Assembly: GCA_902492655.1 (NCBI GenBank) | Contig: CABUMF010000012.1 | Location: 1-55,265, forward strand | Reading direction: 5' to 3' | DNA: 55,265 nt | Source of the DNA: an uncultured Eubacteriales bacterium | GTDB lineage: Bacteria > Bacillota > Clostridia > HGM11514 | In this document: one piece after another, positions 16,035 through 25,139 of the stretch | How positions within the stretch are numbered: position 1 is the stretch's first letter | How the letters are laid out: every line of letters starts with the position of its first letter | Translations under genes and position numbers: made by a program | The notes under the pieces: model-generated | What the model was told of the DNA's origin: nothing | The model's database searches: none | The model's input: only the letters and a program-made list of their open reading frames with translations

Positions 16035-16478
16035 ATGCTGTACAGTGAAAAAGTTATGGATCATTTTTCAAACCCGAGAAATGTCGGTGAAATCGAGGAC
16101 GCCAACGGTGTAGGCGAAGTCGGCAACGCAAAATGCGGGGATATTATGAAAATGTATCTCAAAATAAATGACGATGAAATAATAGAGGATGTTAAGTTCA
16201 AAACCTTCGGCTGCGGTGCCGCTGTTGCAACGAGCAGTATGGCAACCGAAATGATTAAGGGCAAATCCGTTGAGGATGCATTAAAGCTCACAAACTCTGC
16301 CGTTGTGGAGGCTCTTGACGGACTTCCGGCAGTTAAGCTTCACTGCTCGGTTCTTGCAGAAGAGGCCGTTAAGGCGGCTCTTAAGGACTATTACACAAGA
16401 AAGGGCATTGAAGTTGATTTCGGTAACGGCTGCGAGGGCTGCTGCAACAGCTGTGACGGAAAATGCGAGCATGAATAA
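16035..16478 (+). CDS. iscU: Iron-sulfur cluster scaffold protein IscU/NifU-N type
   Basis: The 147-residue protein has the three scaffold cysteines Cys34 (AKCGD, with Asp36), Cys60 (FGCGAA) and Cys104 (HCS). It receives sulfur from IscS and builds 2Fe-2S/4Fe-4S clusters. Past about residue 130 it carries a tail CEGCCNSCDGKC with five cysteines, which the canonical IscU (about 128 residues) lacks; this may be an extra metal-binding site. AGGTAAG precedes the ATG. It is coupled to iscS and is followed by a strong terminator. Confidence 0.95.
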   Translation: MLYSEKVMDHFSNPRNVGEIEDANGVGEVGNAKCGDIMKMYLKINDDEIIEDVKFKTFGCGAAVATSSMATEMIKGKSVEDALKLTNSAVVEALDGLPAVKLHCSVLAEEAVKAALKDYYTRKGIEVDFGNGCEGCCNSCDGKCEHE

Positions 16479-16484
16479 ATAAAA

Positions 16485-16522
16485 TAAGGTTGCCTCACAA
16501 AAAAGTGAAGCAACCTTTTTTT
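16485..16522 (+). terminator. Terminator after iscU (usable in both directions)
   Basis: AAGGTTGCCTCAC and GTGAAGCAACCTT form a long stem with one mismatch around six A, followed by seven T on the plus strand. The opposite strand also ends in a T-rich stretch and can stop the convergent histidine kinase transcript. Confidence 0.9.
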
Positions 16523-16554
16523 ATCGTGATTAACCCAAAACTTAAGCTGTGGCG

Positions 16555-17400
16555 TCAATCGTTATTCTCAAAATCTTTGACCGTGCACGCCTTATCGCAG
16601 TAACGGAACGGAAATGTGACAGTAGCTACGGTTCCTTCGTCAGGCTTACTCGATATATCTATTTCCCCGTTCATCATGGAGATAAAATTCTTGATAATAG
16701 CCATACCGATGCCGGAGCTTTGTATATCGCTCACATCGGTTTTTTTCTTGCCGCAACTAAGATCGCTCATTTGCTTTATATGGCCTTCGTTCATACCTAT
16801 TCCGTTATCCCTGATAACAAAAGCATAGCTTCCCGTTTCGCTGTCCTTGCCGGGTTTTTCACTAAGACTTACCGTTACAATTCCACCGGGCTTTGTATAT
16901 CTTACGGAGTTTGAAATCATATTTTTCAAAACCTTGGTAAGCCGAGCCTCGTCTGTCCATACAACATCGTGCAAAAGCTTTTCACATTCAAAAGTCAATG
17001 TAATTTTCTTTTCTTCGGCAATATCTTTTAAACTTTCCTCAAGGGAAATCAGAAAGTCTGAAAGAGCCACCCCGTCTTCATCCAAAACAAGCTCTCCCTG
17101 CTCAATCTTTGTAATATCAAGCACATCGTTAAGTATCGACATAAGATATTTACTTGCTGATTTGACCTTTTCGAGGTACTCCGTTACCAAATAACCGTCA
17201 TTCTTATTGTTAATCGCCATCTGCGTAAAGCCGATGATAGCGTTCATTGGCGTACGAATGTCATGAGGCATATTAAGAATAAAATCAATATTATCCTTTC
17301 CGATATAACCGAGCTTTTCGGCATATGCTTTTGCCAAACGTTCGCACTCATTCGCAACCTCTTGCTCAACAATGGCATTTTCCTGATTAGTATTATCCAT
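16555..17400 (-). CDS. Orphan soluble histidine kinase
   Basis: The 281-residue protein has a HisKA dimerisation domain with the phospho-acceptor His46 in NMPHDIRTPMNAIIGF. A HATPase_c domain follows with the N box (NMISNSVRY), G1 (IRDNGIGMN) and G2 (GIGMAIIKN). Residues 1-35 are a short coil only: there is no sensor, PAS, HAMP or transmembrane segment and no receiver domain. No response regulator is adjacent. The architecture matches the kinase core of gut-Clostridia hybrid kinases, so it may be a stand-alone core recruited by partners elsewhere (inference). GGAGAGG precedes the ATG. Confidence 0.88.
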   Translation of the reverse strand: MDNTNQENAIVEQEVANECERLAKAYAEKLGYIGKDNIDFILNMPHDIRTPMNAIIGFTQMAINNKNDGYLVTEYLEKVKSASKYLMSILNDVLDITKIEQGELVLDEDGVALSDFLISLEESLKDIAEEKKITLTFECEKLLHDVVWTDEARLTKVLKNMISNSVRYTKPGGIVTVSLSEKPGKDSETGSYAFVIRDNGIGMNEGHIKQMSDLSCGKKKTDVSDIQSSGIGMAIIKNFISMMNGEIDISSKPDEGTVATVTFPFRYCDKACTVKDFENND

Positions 17401-17451
17401 ATTAAGTTTCCTCTCCCGTATGATATAATAACGAGCATTATCTACCCTATA

Positions 17452-17480
17452 ATAATACCATAATATACCTATAATGTCAA
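17452..17480 (-). promoter_or_regulatory. Promoter of the histidine kinase gene
   Basis: Minus-strand TTGACA (17475-17480) and TATTAT (17452-17457) with 17 bases between. It lies directly after the nuclease gene, with no terminator between them, so read-through is also possible. Confidence 0.65.
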
Positions 17481-17485
17481 TCTTT

Positions 17486-18346
17486 TTAAGGCTTACACAC
17501 TCCGCAGGGGGAATATCCGTTATCGGAAAGCCATTGCTTTGTGCCGTTATAGGTTTCTTTATTGCTTTCTTTAATTTCCTTCACTGACACGCAGTCGGGT
17601 CTGTGATACTTTTTCGTATTGGTATTCAGAATCAAATTCTCTGCATTTTCGCCGGTTTCTTTTTTATTTTCAGATTGTTTTGATTCGGGTTTATCATCAT
17701 TCTCTTCCCAATTTGAGCCGTCGGAATAATCAATAACAACTCCGGGCTGAACATTTGCGACAAAAACATTGAAGGAAACCCCTTTCCCGTCATCCTCAAC
17801 CGAGTATGCTTCCACACGAACACCGCTTGCTACAAGATTGTCACCCTCAAAAACGGGCGTAACCCGATACATTACATGATTTCCCGTTTCCTTGACATAA
17901 TCGGCAACCTCATTTTCAAGGGGCAGCATACCCTTTGCATTCATATACCTTGTTCCCGTTATAAGATTTCTCTCATTGGCATTTTCGCCGCTGAGCTGAT
18001 ACCCTATAAGGTGACATCTGTTATAAAGATATTTCCCGTCTATGAAATCGTACTTTGAAATCTGCCAACCGGAGGGATTGACCTGCCCTATTGCGCCCCT
18101 TTCCTCCGTAGGCATCAAATCAAGACCTATGCAAGCGGTTGCTGTTCCGCACCTTCCCAAATCGTCAAGCTCGCTGTAGCTTTCAAAAGAAACGGTTGTG
18201 ATTTCGCTTTCCGTAAATTCGGGCACATCGTAATTGTTCGTATTGTAAATCTCGCTTATATTTTCCGTTCCGCAGGACGATACCGAAAATATCAAACAGA
18301 TTAAAACCGCAATTATCCCTAATCTTTTTATATTTAATTGCATCAT
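17486..18346 (-). CDS. Lipoprotein DNA/RNA non-specific endonuclease with C-terminal metal-binding tail
   Basis: The protein of about 286 residues starts at one of two adjacent ATGs (18346 or 18343) after GGGGTGA. A lipoprotein signal peptide ends in FSVSSC, with lipidated Cys25. The nuclease domain is of the EndA/DRGH type: the core YNRCHLIGYQL carries the catalytic His near residue 112, with NRCH replacing the usual DRGH, followed by NERNLITGTRYMN with the metal-binding Asn. After a charged linker (ENDDKPESKQSENKKETGE) comes an Ada-like tail with KYHRPDCVSV and GYSPCGVCKP. Such tails bind metal or DNA in other nucleases. It is probably tethered outside the cell and degrades DNA; DNA uptake or nutrient scavenging is inferred. 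Confidence 0.87.
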   Translation of the reverse strand: MMQLNIKRLGIIAVLICLIFSVSSCGTENISEIYNTNNYDVPEFTESEITTVSFESYSELDDLGRCGTATACIGLDLMPTEERGAIGQVNPSGWQISKYDFIDGKYLYNRCHLIGYQLSGENANERNLITGTRYMNAKGMLPLENEVADYVKETGNHVMYRVTPVFEGDNLVASGVRVEAYSVEDDGKGVSFNVFVANVQPGVVIDYSDGSNWEENDDKPESKQSENKKETGENAENLILNTNTKKYHRPDCVSVKEIKESNKETYNGTKQWLSDNGYSPCGVCKP

Positions 18347-18395
18347 TTCACCCCAAATTTTATAACCAATCCCAAAGCTTATGTCATACAAGAAT

Positions 18396-18425
18396 ATAAT
18401 ACCACATTTCATTTCGGCAAGTCAA
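18396..18425 (-). promoter_or_regulatory. Promoter of the nuclease gene
   Basis: Minus-strand TTGACT (18420-18425) and TATTAT (18396-18401), 18 bases apart, with TGTGG before the -10. Confidence 0.6.
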
Positions 18426-18436
18426 CAGTTTTTCCT

Positions 18437-18470
18437 AAAAAAAGCAAGCGGCAAAAATTACCGCTTGCTT
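18437..18470 (-). terminator. Terminator of the beta-helix/SLH protein gene
   Basis: GCAAGCGG (18444-18451) pairs with CCGCTTGC (18461-18468). The minus-strand transcript ends in seven T. Confidence 0.92.
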
Positions 18471-18495
18471 AATGAAGTATTATTATTTTGTGTGA

Positions 18496-21400
18496 CTATT
18501 TTACAAGTCTTGAAAGAAGGCTTGCCGCCTGAGCGCGTGTTGCATTGGCAAAGGGTGCAAAGCTACCGTCGCCCATACCGGAAATAAGACCGACAGATGA
18601 TGCTACATCAACAGATGATTTAGCCCAATCCGCAATATCGTTCTTATCGGTAAAGGCTTCAATACCGCCGTTTGCTCCTGCCTTGCCAAGATAAGAATAA
18701 GCATTCACGATTATAACAGCCATTTCCTGACGGGTGATATTATCTTCCGGTCTGAAATTGCCGTCAAATCCCGAAATAATGCCTGCATCGGCACAAGCGC
18801 CCACATAAGGAGCGAACCACTTATCGGCAGGAACATCCTTAAAGTTGCCCGTCTTATCCTCAAGCTTCAGAGTGCGTGCGATAAGTGCGGCAAACTCTGC
18901 TCTTGTGATATTCCTGTCAGGCTCAAAGGTTTTATCCGTAACGCCCGTTACAACGCCTGCTCTGTACATTGCCATAACATCGGTCTTAGCCCAATGATCA
19001 ACCATATCCTCAAAGCAGAAGCCCTCAACCGCATCAAGGCTCGGATTTGTTGTATCACTTGAGTAGAAGGCATTATTCTTGGTTCCGCCGCCGTTTACTG
19101 CCGTGCCTCCGAAAGAAGGAGGTGTAACCTCGGAGCCTTCGGATGTTTCACTTGTATAGAATACAAGCTCCGAAAGTGTTTTCATATAAACAACAATTTT
19201 ATCTTTGGAAGTGTACTTAACCGCTTCCTTAGAACCGATTGCCAAAGCCGCGGATTCATAGGAATCTTCCTTGCATTTTGCGGTTATATCGGTATATCTT
19301 CCGTTTACACTCTTTATAGCAAGCTTCTGCCCCGAAATATTCGGAAGCTCAACTCTTATAAGCTTATCGGAGGAAACCGGAACAGTTGTACCGAAGGAAA
19401 GCACGCTCGAAATGTTTCCTACAAGAGTTCCGCTAACTTCATTCTTGGAAACAGGTGCTGTGAACACACCGTCCCAATCATTGGAGGAAAGCTTTGTTCC
19501 AACGGGAATTGTTGTCGTAACCGAACCGATAGGAGTAGCTGAATTTACGGTAATTTCAGGTAATTCCCTGCCCTTCTCGGTCTTAAGTTCAAGAACTGCG
19601 CCATTTGCAACATCAAATTCAGACTTGCTTGCGGTATAAAGAATATCGTAAGAAGCATTGCCCGAAACCGTACCCTTTGTGCTGAGGGACTTATTGTATT
19701 CCGAAACCGCTGTTTCCAAAATAAGCGCAGCCTTATCAACGCTCTGCTGTGAAGAATAGTCATCATTTCTTACAGCCTTTGCATCGGAAAGAGCCTTCGA
19801 TACAGCGTCATAAAATTCCTTTTTGCCCTCGCCGTAGCCAGTTCCCACAACTGCGGATTTCATAAGCTCCTCAGCGGTGGAAATTGCGTTATCTATTCTT
19901 TCAAAATCAACCTCTGTAGGATAGATTACAAAATCGGTGGCGCTGGAATAGAACTGAATATAACCGTCGGTATCGGCAAGATTGTTGCCGGTGTATGTGC
20001 GGTCATAAACAAGCTTTCCGTCAATGTAGCAAGAGTATTTAACACCGTCGGGAACATCGTAAACACCCACCGTCAGGCTGTATTTTCTGTTGATTTCAAA
20101 GCCTGTTCCGAAGTTATCAATACCCGGACGGGTAGGATTCCAAAGCTGTGCCTCGATATGGTCGGGGTGGAACCACATAAGATAACCGCAGTTTGGATTA
20201 TTGCTCCAAATCTTTGTAGTGGGATCCTGAATTCTGAATATGAATCCGCCGTTTATGCCGGAGCCCTCCTCAGCCGGGAGCTTCAAATCAAATGTAAACA
20301 GGGCATTCTTATATTTTTTGAAGTTATAGGTTACGCAGGAGCCTGCCTTAACCGTCATTGAGCCGTCGGCATTAAACTCGGGCACAGTGCCCATAACAGC
20401 CGTCCAATGAGCCACATCGGAATCGGAAATCACGGGTTTAACCGACAAATACTCAACATTTGTGATAACCGAAAGCTTAAACATATTGATAGCATTTTTA
20501 AGAGCTTCGGCTTCGGCATTGACCTCAAACTGAACCGCATCATTGTTTGCCGCTACCGCATTTGCTGAAGCTATTGCTTCCTTCAGCGCATCAACCGACT
20601 CCTGTGTGTACTGACCTTCCAAAGAGCCGATAACCGCATTGTTTACAAGCTTTCTCGCTTCCTCTATGCGTGCGTAAAGCTCGTCCTTATCAACATCGCC
20701 ACCAGAATTTATTGTGATTTCGGCGGATTTAACAACGCTTCCGAACACTCCGTTATAATCAACGGGCATGATTTCATAATAAATCTTTCTGCCCTCGTAT
20801 TCGGGAAGAACCTTGAGCTTTTTGCCGTAATAGCCTGTTCTTACAAACTTCTTGGTTGACGGAACCTGAATATACCAAATCGTTTCCGAAAGGGATTCCG
20901 AGTCACCGTCATCATCAATAAATTCATAATCCGCCTCGATTACATTTCCAACCGACGGATTACCCACAATAGTTGCGCCCTTAACCTCAGGCTTACTGCC
21001 GTAGGCATTTGAATCCGCGCCGATATTGCTCATATCAATATTTCTGAAATCGGGGATTGTCTTTCTTACCTTTGCAAGACCTTCCTCGGTGAGCATGAAG
21101 TTTTCGTTATCGTAATCAACGAACAAACTCTTTTCGGCATTCCTTGAAAAATATGTGTTCTTTTCCGTTGTAATAGAACCGGAATATAATGCGCCCAGTC
21201 CCTTAACCACAAGGTTATTGTTAAATTCGTTCTGGAATTTGGGAGCGTTTTCGTAAGCAATTTTCTTAAGTGCTTCATAGTCCTCCGGATTATTCTTTGA
21301 AGGATGATCCTTATCGTGATATTTGTCATAATAAGGCTTCATTGTAGATTCAAAGAATTCGGGAGTCAAAAGATTAACCCAAGCCTCCCACTGAGTTCCC

Positions 21401-24400
21401 TTGAAGCGTTCCTTGTAAACATCGGTATAATATCCGCCGTTGAGGAGGTTATCGTCCCAGTAATCCACAAACTTATTACCGCTGTAGTTTATGCCGTAGA
21501 AGCACATGAACGACGAAATATACTGACCTGTTTTACCGTCATAATCTCCGTAGCCCTGGAACTGCTGAGCGTAAGGATTATCAACGAAAATATTGTTTTC
21601 AACACGCGAATACTGACCACCGTAGGTCTTTGAAGCAAAATATCTGCCGCCGTTTTCTTCGACCATTGTACCCTGATAGAATACATTATCATGGAGATAC
21701 GGTCCTGTATTTCCGTCATCCCAGAAAATCGACTGCGACCAACCTGCCGCATAAAGTCCTCCGTTATGGTGGAAATAGTTATATGCTATCTCATGACCGA
21801 AGTTCTGCGGATTTCTGCCCCAATAAATCGCACCCATATCCCCCGTCCACTGAACAGCGTGGTGGATTTCGTTTCTTAATATCTTATGGCACATACCACT
21901 AAATCCCATAATCTGGTGGGTTGAATAGCTGATTTCGTTATTCTCAACGGTATGGTTATAGCCACTAACATTAACCGAGGGCGAATAGGAAAGCTTAAGT
22001 GAGCTAAGCTTTTTGAATACATTGTTTCTTACAATGTTTCCGCCGCCGGTAAGGGTTTTCGTGTTTCCGCCCGTAATTTTGATACCGCCTGCAGCACCGT
22101 CAACAAGATAGCAGTTCTGCATAACATTTTCATCACCGTCGAAAACATTGGAATCGGTAAAATGAGCAAAGGTACACTTATCAACCTTTGAATTTTTCAT
22201 TCCCGAAAGATTGAATGCCGATGCTCTTACATATTCAAAATCAATGCCTTCTATATTTATACCCTCGCTCAGATAAGCCGTAATAAATGTCTTATCCGCG
22301 AAAGGAACCATTATTTCAGCCTTTGAAATGTTATCGGGATCATAAGGATAGAAATAAATCTTGGCATTTTCCGTATCCATATAGCATTCGCCGGGCATAT
22401 CTATTTCATCAATAAGGTTTGAGAAATAGAACTCGTCACCGGTCTTTGCAACATAATCGCCAACGCCGTATTTGATTGTAAGCGCCTTATCATCGGCATT
22501 AAACGCCGAAACATAGTTTGAGCTGTATGCCCAATGAACACCAAAGTGAGCAATTACCATAAGGTCCTTAAGGTCGGACTTCCAAAGCTTTGCTCTGTCG
22601 GTTTCATCGTTATATGTAATTGTTGAAGGTTCTCCGCCCTTCTTTCCGTCACCTGTCTTAACGGTAACAGGTCTGTCAATCGGGCCTTCGCCTTCCTGAA
22701 CATCCTGGTTCGGCCAGCGAGAAGGCTCCATAGCCTTGCCGTTAACATAAAGCCTTACCTGGTTTGTAAATTTATCGTTTCTGCCCTCAGCTGCAACCTT
22801 TCCCGAGTGAGAATAATCCGTAAGTGCGGGAATACCCGTCGGGAACAGGGACGAAAGGTCGGCAACATAAAGATTATCTCTTGCAACATCGTCTATAACG
22901 CAATCGAGAATATCGGAATCGGTAACCTTTGAAACAAGATTTTCAACATGTCTTCCGCCGGTTATTCTCACCTTTTCATTCTCATAAGGCTTTATTGTAA
23001 GATTCTTGTCTGCGCTTGTGAGATTAAATGTTGTTTCCCTGTAATACTCGCCACCGCGCATATAAATTGTAATCTGCTCATCGTAGCCCTTTTCTCGGAG
23101 CTCTCTTGCAGCGTTTCTTGCGGTTTCAAGATCCGCAAAAGGAGCTTCAATCGAGCCGTCCCCGCCTGCCGATGCATCGGGTGCAACGAAATAAGCAACT
23201 TCGCCGTTTACAACATCTACCGCAGATGAGGTTACGGGAGTGCCCGAAATATTAATGTTATTTTTCGGATAAACCGTTACACGAATTTTCTTGTTGACTT
23301 CATTCATTGTTATCGTATAGGTTTTTTGTGTTCCGATTTGCGTCCACTCCGAACCGTCATCGGAAACCTCCCAACTGAATTCACTGTTGTCGGTATATTC
23401 TCCGCCTTCAAAATCATACTTTGCGGTTACAATCATTCCGAAAGAAGCACTGCCGGAAACGGTTACATTCTTAACAATCGGCTTTGCCTGCTCAGGGTCG
23501 ATAATCTTCCCTTCCGTTGTAAGAATTACCGGTTCACCTTCCTTGGGCTCAACAGTGGACATGGGAGTAATAATCACCCTTAAATACTTGCCTGCATCTG
23601 ATTCTCCTGTGGTGTACGAAGAAGATGTTACAGCGGTATCCGTCCAAGTCTTGCCGTCAGTTGAAGTCTGCCACTTATAGGTTGCCACCGCTTCGCCTTC
23701 CGCATTTGCGTCCGGATCAACAGCCGTTGCGGTTGCCGTGATTACCGAGCCGATAGAAAGATCCTTTGAAATTGATGCCCCGATAATCTCCGGCGCACGG
23801 CCGAGATCGGTATCGGGAGTATAGCAGATAATATCATCGTAATAATAGTTGTACGACGCATTTCCGAAAGGTCTTATAAGCTGACAGTTCTGTGGAACAT
23901 AGGGGTCTTTGTTTATCAGCTCACCGTCGATATAAAGGCTGACCGTTCCGCGGTTTGAAAGCTTGCAGCTTGCGTATTTTCCGTACGCTTCTCCGACAAG
24001 CGTAAACTGATGCCAGCCCTTGCTTCTTTTAACCTCGGTAGCGGTAATCTCCGTATGGGACGAATCTCCAACATAAGCGTCCGCAGCATCGGTCACAAGC
24101 CCTGCAAGCATCGCCGCATAATAGCGGCTGCTGGATGTGGGGGTACCTATAGCGTTTTTGAAGTAATAAACATCCTTGGAGCCGTCAAGAGCGCCCGCAT
24201 CTACCGCCAAGGTAGCGTTTGATTCCAAATCCGTCTTATACTTGGAACTACTGCAGGTATCCTGTATATAAAACGAAGGCTTATAATTGCCGTTCTTTGT
24301 GCCGTCATCGTAGAACCAACCTTCAAACACGAAATCGGCATTTGATATGGTCATGGAATAATTATCTCTTGAGCCGCTCGCCTTTGAAGTTTTAATGGCA

Positions 24401-24861
24401 TATTCGCCGGTTCTTTTAAGCTCGGATGTAATTTCCGTACGGCCTTGCGTAATACCGAAGGTCTTATTTTCTCCAACGGTGCCGTCCTCAAAGCCTCCGT
24501 CATTAAACTTTTTGTTAGGCAGAATATGTACAATAATCTTGGCTGTCAGCGAGCCGTACTTTGCCGTTACAACTGAAAAACCGTTACCTGAAGTAACGAA
24601 ATTGATTGTACCAGTTTCTTTGCCTATTGTCAGAACCTTTTCGCTCTCGGATTCCCATGTAACACCCTCCGAAAGCAAGGTTTTGTTACCCTCCGCATCA
24701 ACGCCGTAAGCCTTGAGCGTAGGTGTTTCTGATGCGTCGGAATATCCGACCTTGTTTGATTCAAGCGAAATTGCAACATAGTCGTCAGCCGCAACGGTTA
24801 CACATGAAAACACGGATAACACCATTGCAAGTGCAAGAATCAACGCAAAAACTCTCCTCAT
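18496..24861 (-). CDS. Giant S-layer-anchored protein with a GH141-like parallel beta-helix
   Basis: The 2121-residue product has a signal peptide (about 1-25). In order follow a bacterial Ig-like domain (27-112), a LamG-like sandwich (115-355), two Ig-like modules (357-545), a right-handed parallel beta-helix (about 556-1290), another Ig-like module and a FIVAR helical module (about 1390-1465). Then come a LamG-like module (1473-1650), a second FIVAR module (1655-1725), a beta module, and three SLH repeats (about 1949-2121) ending in TRAEF, TRQEM and TRAQA motifs. The helix opens with YFVAPDASAGGDGSIEAPF, DLETARNAAREL and YMRGGEYY, a pattern typical of GH141-type glycosidases. SLH repeats bind pyruvylated wall polymer, so it is displayed on the cell surface. 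Substrate unknown; GH141 includes fucosidase and xylanase activities. GAGGTAA precedes the ATG. Confidence 0.88.
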   Translation of the reverse strand: MRRVFALILALAMVLSVFSCVTVAADDYVAISLESNKVGYSDASETPTLKAYGVDAEGNKTLLSEGVTWESESEKVLTIGKETGTINFVTSGNGFSVVTAKYGSLTAKIIVHILPNKKFNDGGFEDGTVGENKTFGITQGRTEITSELKRTGEYAIKTSKASGSRDNYSMTISNADFVFEGWFYDDGTKNGNYKPSFYIQDTCSSSKYKTDLESNATLAVDAGALDGSKDVYYFKNAIGTPTSSSRYYAAMLAGLVTDAADAYVGDSSHTEITATEVKRSKGWHQFTLVGEAYGKYASCKLSNRGTVSLYIDGELINKDPYVPQNCQLIRPFGNASYNYYYDDIICYTPDTDLGRAPEIIGASISKDLSIGSVITATATAVDPDANAEGEAVATYKWQTSTDGKTWTDTAVTSSSYTTGESDAGKYLRVIITPMSTVEPKEGEPVILTTEGKIIDPEQAKPIVKNVTVSGSASFGMIVTAKYDFEGGEYTDNSEFSWEVSDDGSEWTQIGTQKTYTITMNEVNKKIRVTVYPKNNINISGTPVTSSAVDVVNGEVAYFVAPDASAGGDGSIEAPFADLETARNAARELREKGYDEQITIYMRGGEYYRETTFNLTSADKNLTIKPYENEKVRITGGRHVENLVSKVTDSDILDCVIDDVARDNLYVADLSSLFPTGIPALTDYSHSGKVAAEGRNDKFTNQVRLYVNGKAMEPSRWPNQDVQEGEGPIDRPVTVKTGDGKKGGEPSTITYNDETDRAKLWKSDLKDLMVIAHFGVHWAYSSNYVSAFNADDKALTIKYGVGDYVAKTGDEFYFSNLIDEIDMPGECYMDTENAKIYFYPYDPDNISKAEIMVPFADKTFITAYLSEGINIEGIDFEYVRASAFNLSGMKNSKVDKCTFAHFTDSNVFDGDENVMQNCYLVDGAAGGIKITGGNTKTLTGGGNIVRNNVFKKLSSLKLSYSPSVNVSGYNHTVENNEISYSTHQIMGFSGMCHKILRNEIHHAVQWTGDMGAIYWGRNPQNFGHEIAYNYFHHNGGLYAAGWSQSIFWDDGNTGPYLHDNVFYQGTMVEENGGRYFASKTYGGQYSRVENNIFVDNPYAQQFQGYGDYDGKTGQYISSFMCFYGINYSGNKFVDYWDDNLLNGGYYTDVYKERFKGTQWEAWVNLLTPEFFESTMKPYYDKYHDKDHPSKNNPEDYEALKKIAYENAPKFQNEFNNNLVVKGLGALYSGSITTEKNTYFSRNAEKSLFVDYDNENFMLTEEGLAKVRKTIPDFRNIDMSNIGADSNAYGSKPEVKGATIVGNPSVGNVIEADYEFIDDDGDSESLSETIWYIQVPSTKKFVRTGYYGKKLKVLPEYEGRKIYYEIMPVDYNGVFGSVVKSAEITINSGGDVDKDELYARIEEARKLVNNAVIGSLEGQYTQESVDALKEAIASANAVAANNDAVQFEVNAEAEALKNAINMFKLSVITNVEYLSVKPVISDSDVAHWTAVMGTVPEFNADGSMTVKAGSCVTYNFKKYKNALFTFDLKLPAEEGSGINGGFIFRIQDPTTKIWSNNPNCGYLMWFHPDHIEAQLWNPTRPGIDNFGTGFEINRKYSLTVGVYDVPDGVKYSCYIDGKLVYDRTYTGNNLADTDGYIQFYSSATDFVIYPTEVDFERIDNAISTAEELMKSAVVGTGYGEGKKEFYDAVSKALSDAKAVRNDDYSSQQSVDKAALILETAVSEYNKSLSTKGTVSGNASYDILYTASKSEFDVANGAVLELKTEKGRELPEITVNSATPIGSVTTTIPVGTKLSSNDWDGVFTAPVSKNEVSGTLVGNISSVLSFGTTVPVSSDKLIRVELPNISGQKLAIKSVNGRYTDITAKCKEDSYESAALAIGSKEAVKYTSKDKIVVYMKTLSELVFYTSETSEGSEVTPPSFGGTAVNGGGTKNNAFYSSDTTNPSLDAVEGFCFEDMVDHWAKTDVMAMYRAGVVTGVTDKTFEPDRNITRAEFAALIARTLKLEDKTGNFKDVPADKWFAPYVGACADAGIISGFDGNFRPEDNITRQEMAVIIVNAYSYLGKAGANGGIEAFTDKNDIADWAKSSVDVASSVGLISGMGDGSFAPFANATRAQAASLLSRLVK

Positions 24862-24890
24862 TTTTTTACCTCGTTTCTTATTTTGTATTT

Positions 24891-24921
24891 TACATATGCT
24901 CCTCGGAGCAGAGCATATGTA
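24891..24921 (-). repeat. Perfect 11-bp inverted repeat at the mRNA 5' end
   Basis: TACATATGCTC (24891-24901) and GAGCATATGTA (24911-24921) flank a nine-base loop. It lies immediately downstream of the promoter at 24931-24959, so the transcript would start with this hairpin, about 30 nt ahead of the start codon. 5' stem-loops are known to stabilise some long mRNAs; it could also be an operator. Confidence 0.75.
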
Positions 24922-24930
24922 AGCTATTTA

Positions 24931-24959
24931 ATTATACCATAACCACAGATTTATTTCAA
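24931..24959 (-). promoter_or_regulatory. Promoter of the beta-helix/SLH protein gene
   Basis: Minus-strand TTGAAA (24954-24959) and TATAAT (24931-24936), 17 bases apart. Confidence 0.75.
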
Positions 24960-25038
24960 CTGTTTAACAAAAGTAATAATATACAAAAATTTTAATTGTT
25001 TTTTGTGCAAAACAAACAACAAAGGCAGAATTTTGCCG

Positions 25039-25080
25039 AAAAAAAGCATTGCCGCCCGGTGGCGTACCGAGCGGCAATGC
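25039..25080 (-). terminator. Strong terminator between mutS2 and the SLH protein gene
   Basis: GCATTGCCGC (25046-25055) pairs perfectly with GCGGCAATGC (25071-25080). An inner CGGT/ACCG helix extends it, and the minus-strand transcript ends in seven T. It lies about 145 bases beyond the mutS2 stop, so it may terminate mutS2 or the short transcript described for 25039-25133. Confidence 0.92.
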
Positions 25081-25133
25081 AAAAGCAATGAAGAGATTTT
25101 AAATTTCCGTAAAAGAAAATTTAACTATCGTAC
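25039..25133 (-). ncRNA. Candidate small RNA downstream of mutS2
   Basis: A complete promoter (25140-25168) faces the terminator at 25039-25080 and would give a transcript of about 95 nt. I see no start codon with a ribosome site in it. The alternative is that this is only the mutS2 3' end. No RNA family was recognised. Confidence 0.4.
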
Positions 25134-25139
25134 AAGTAT

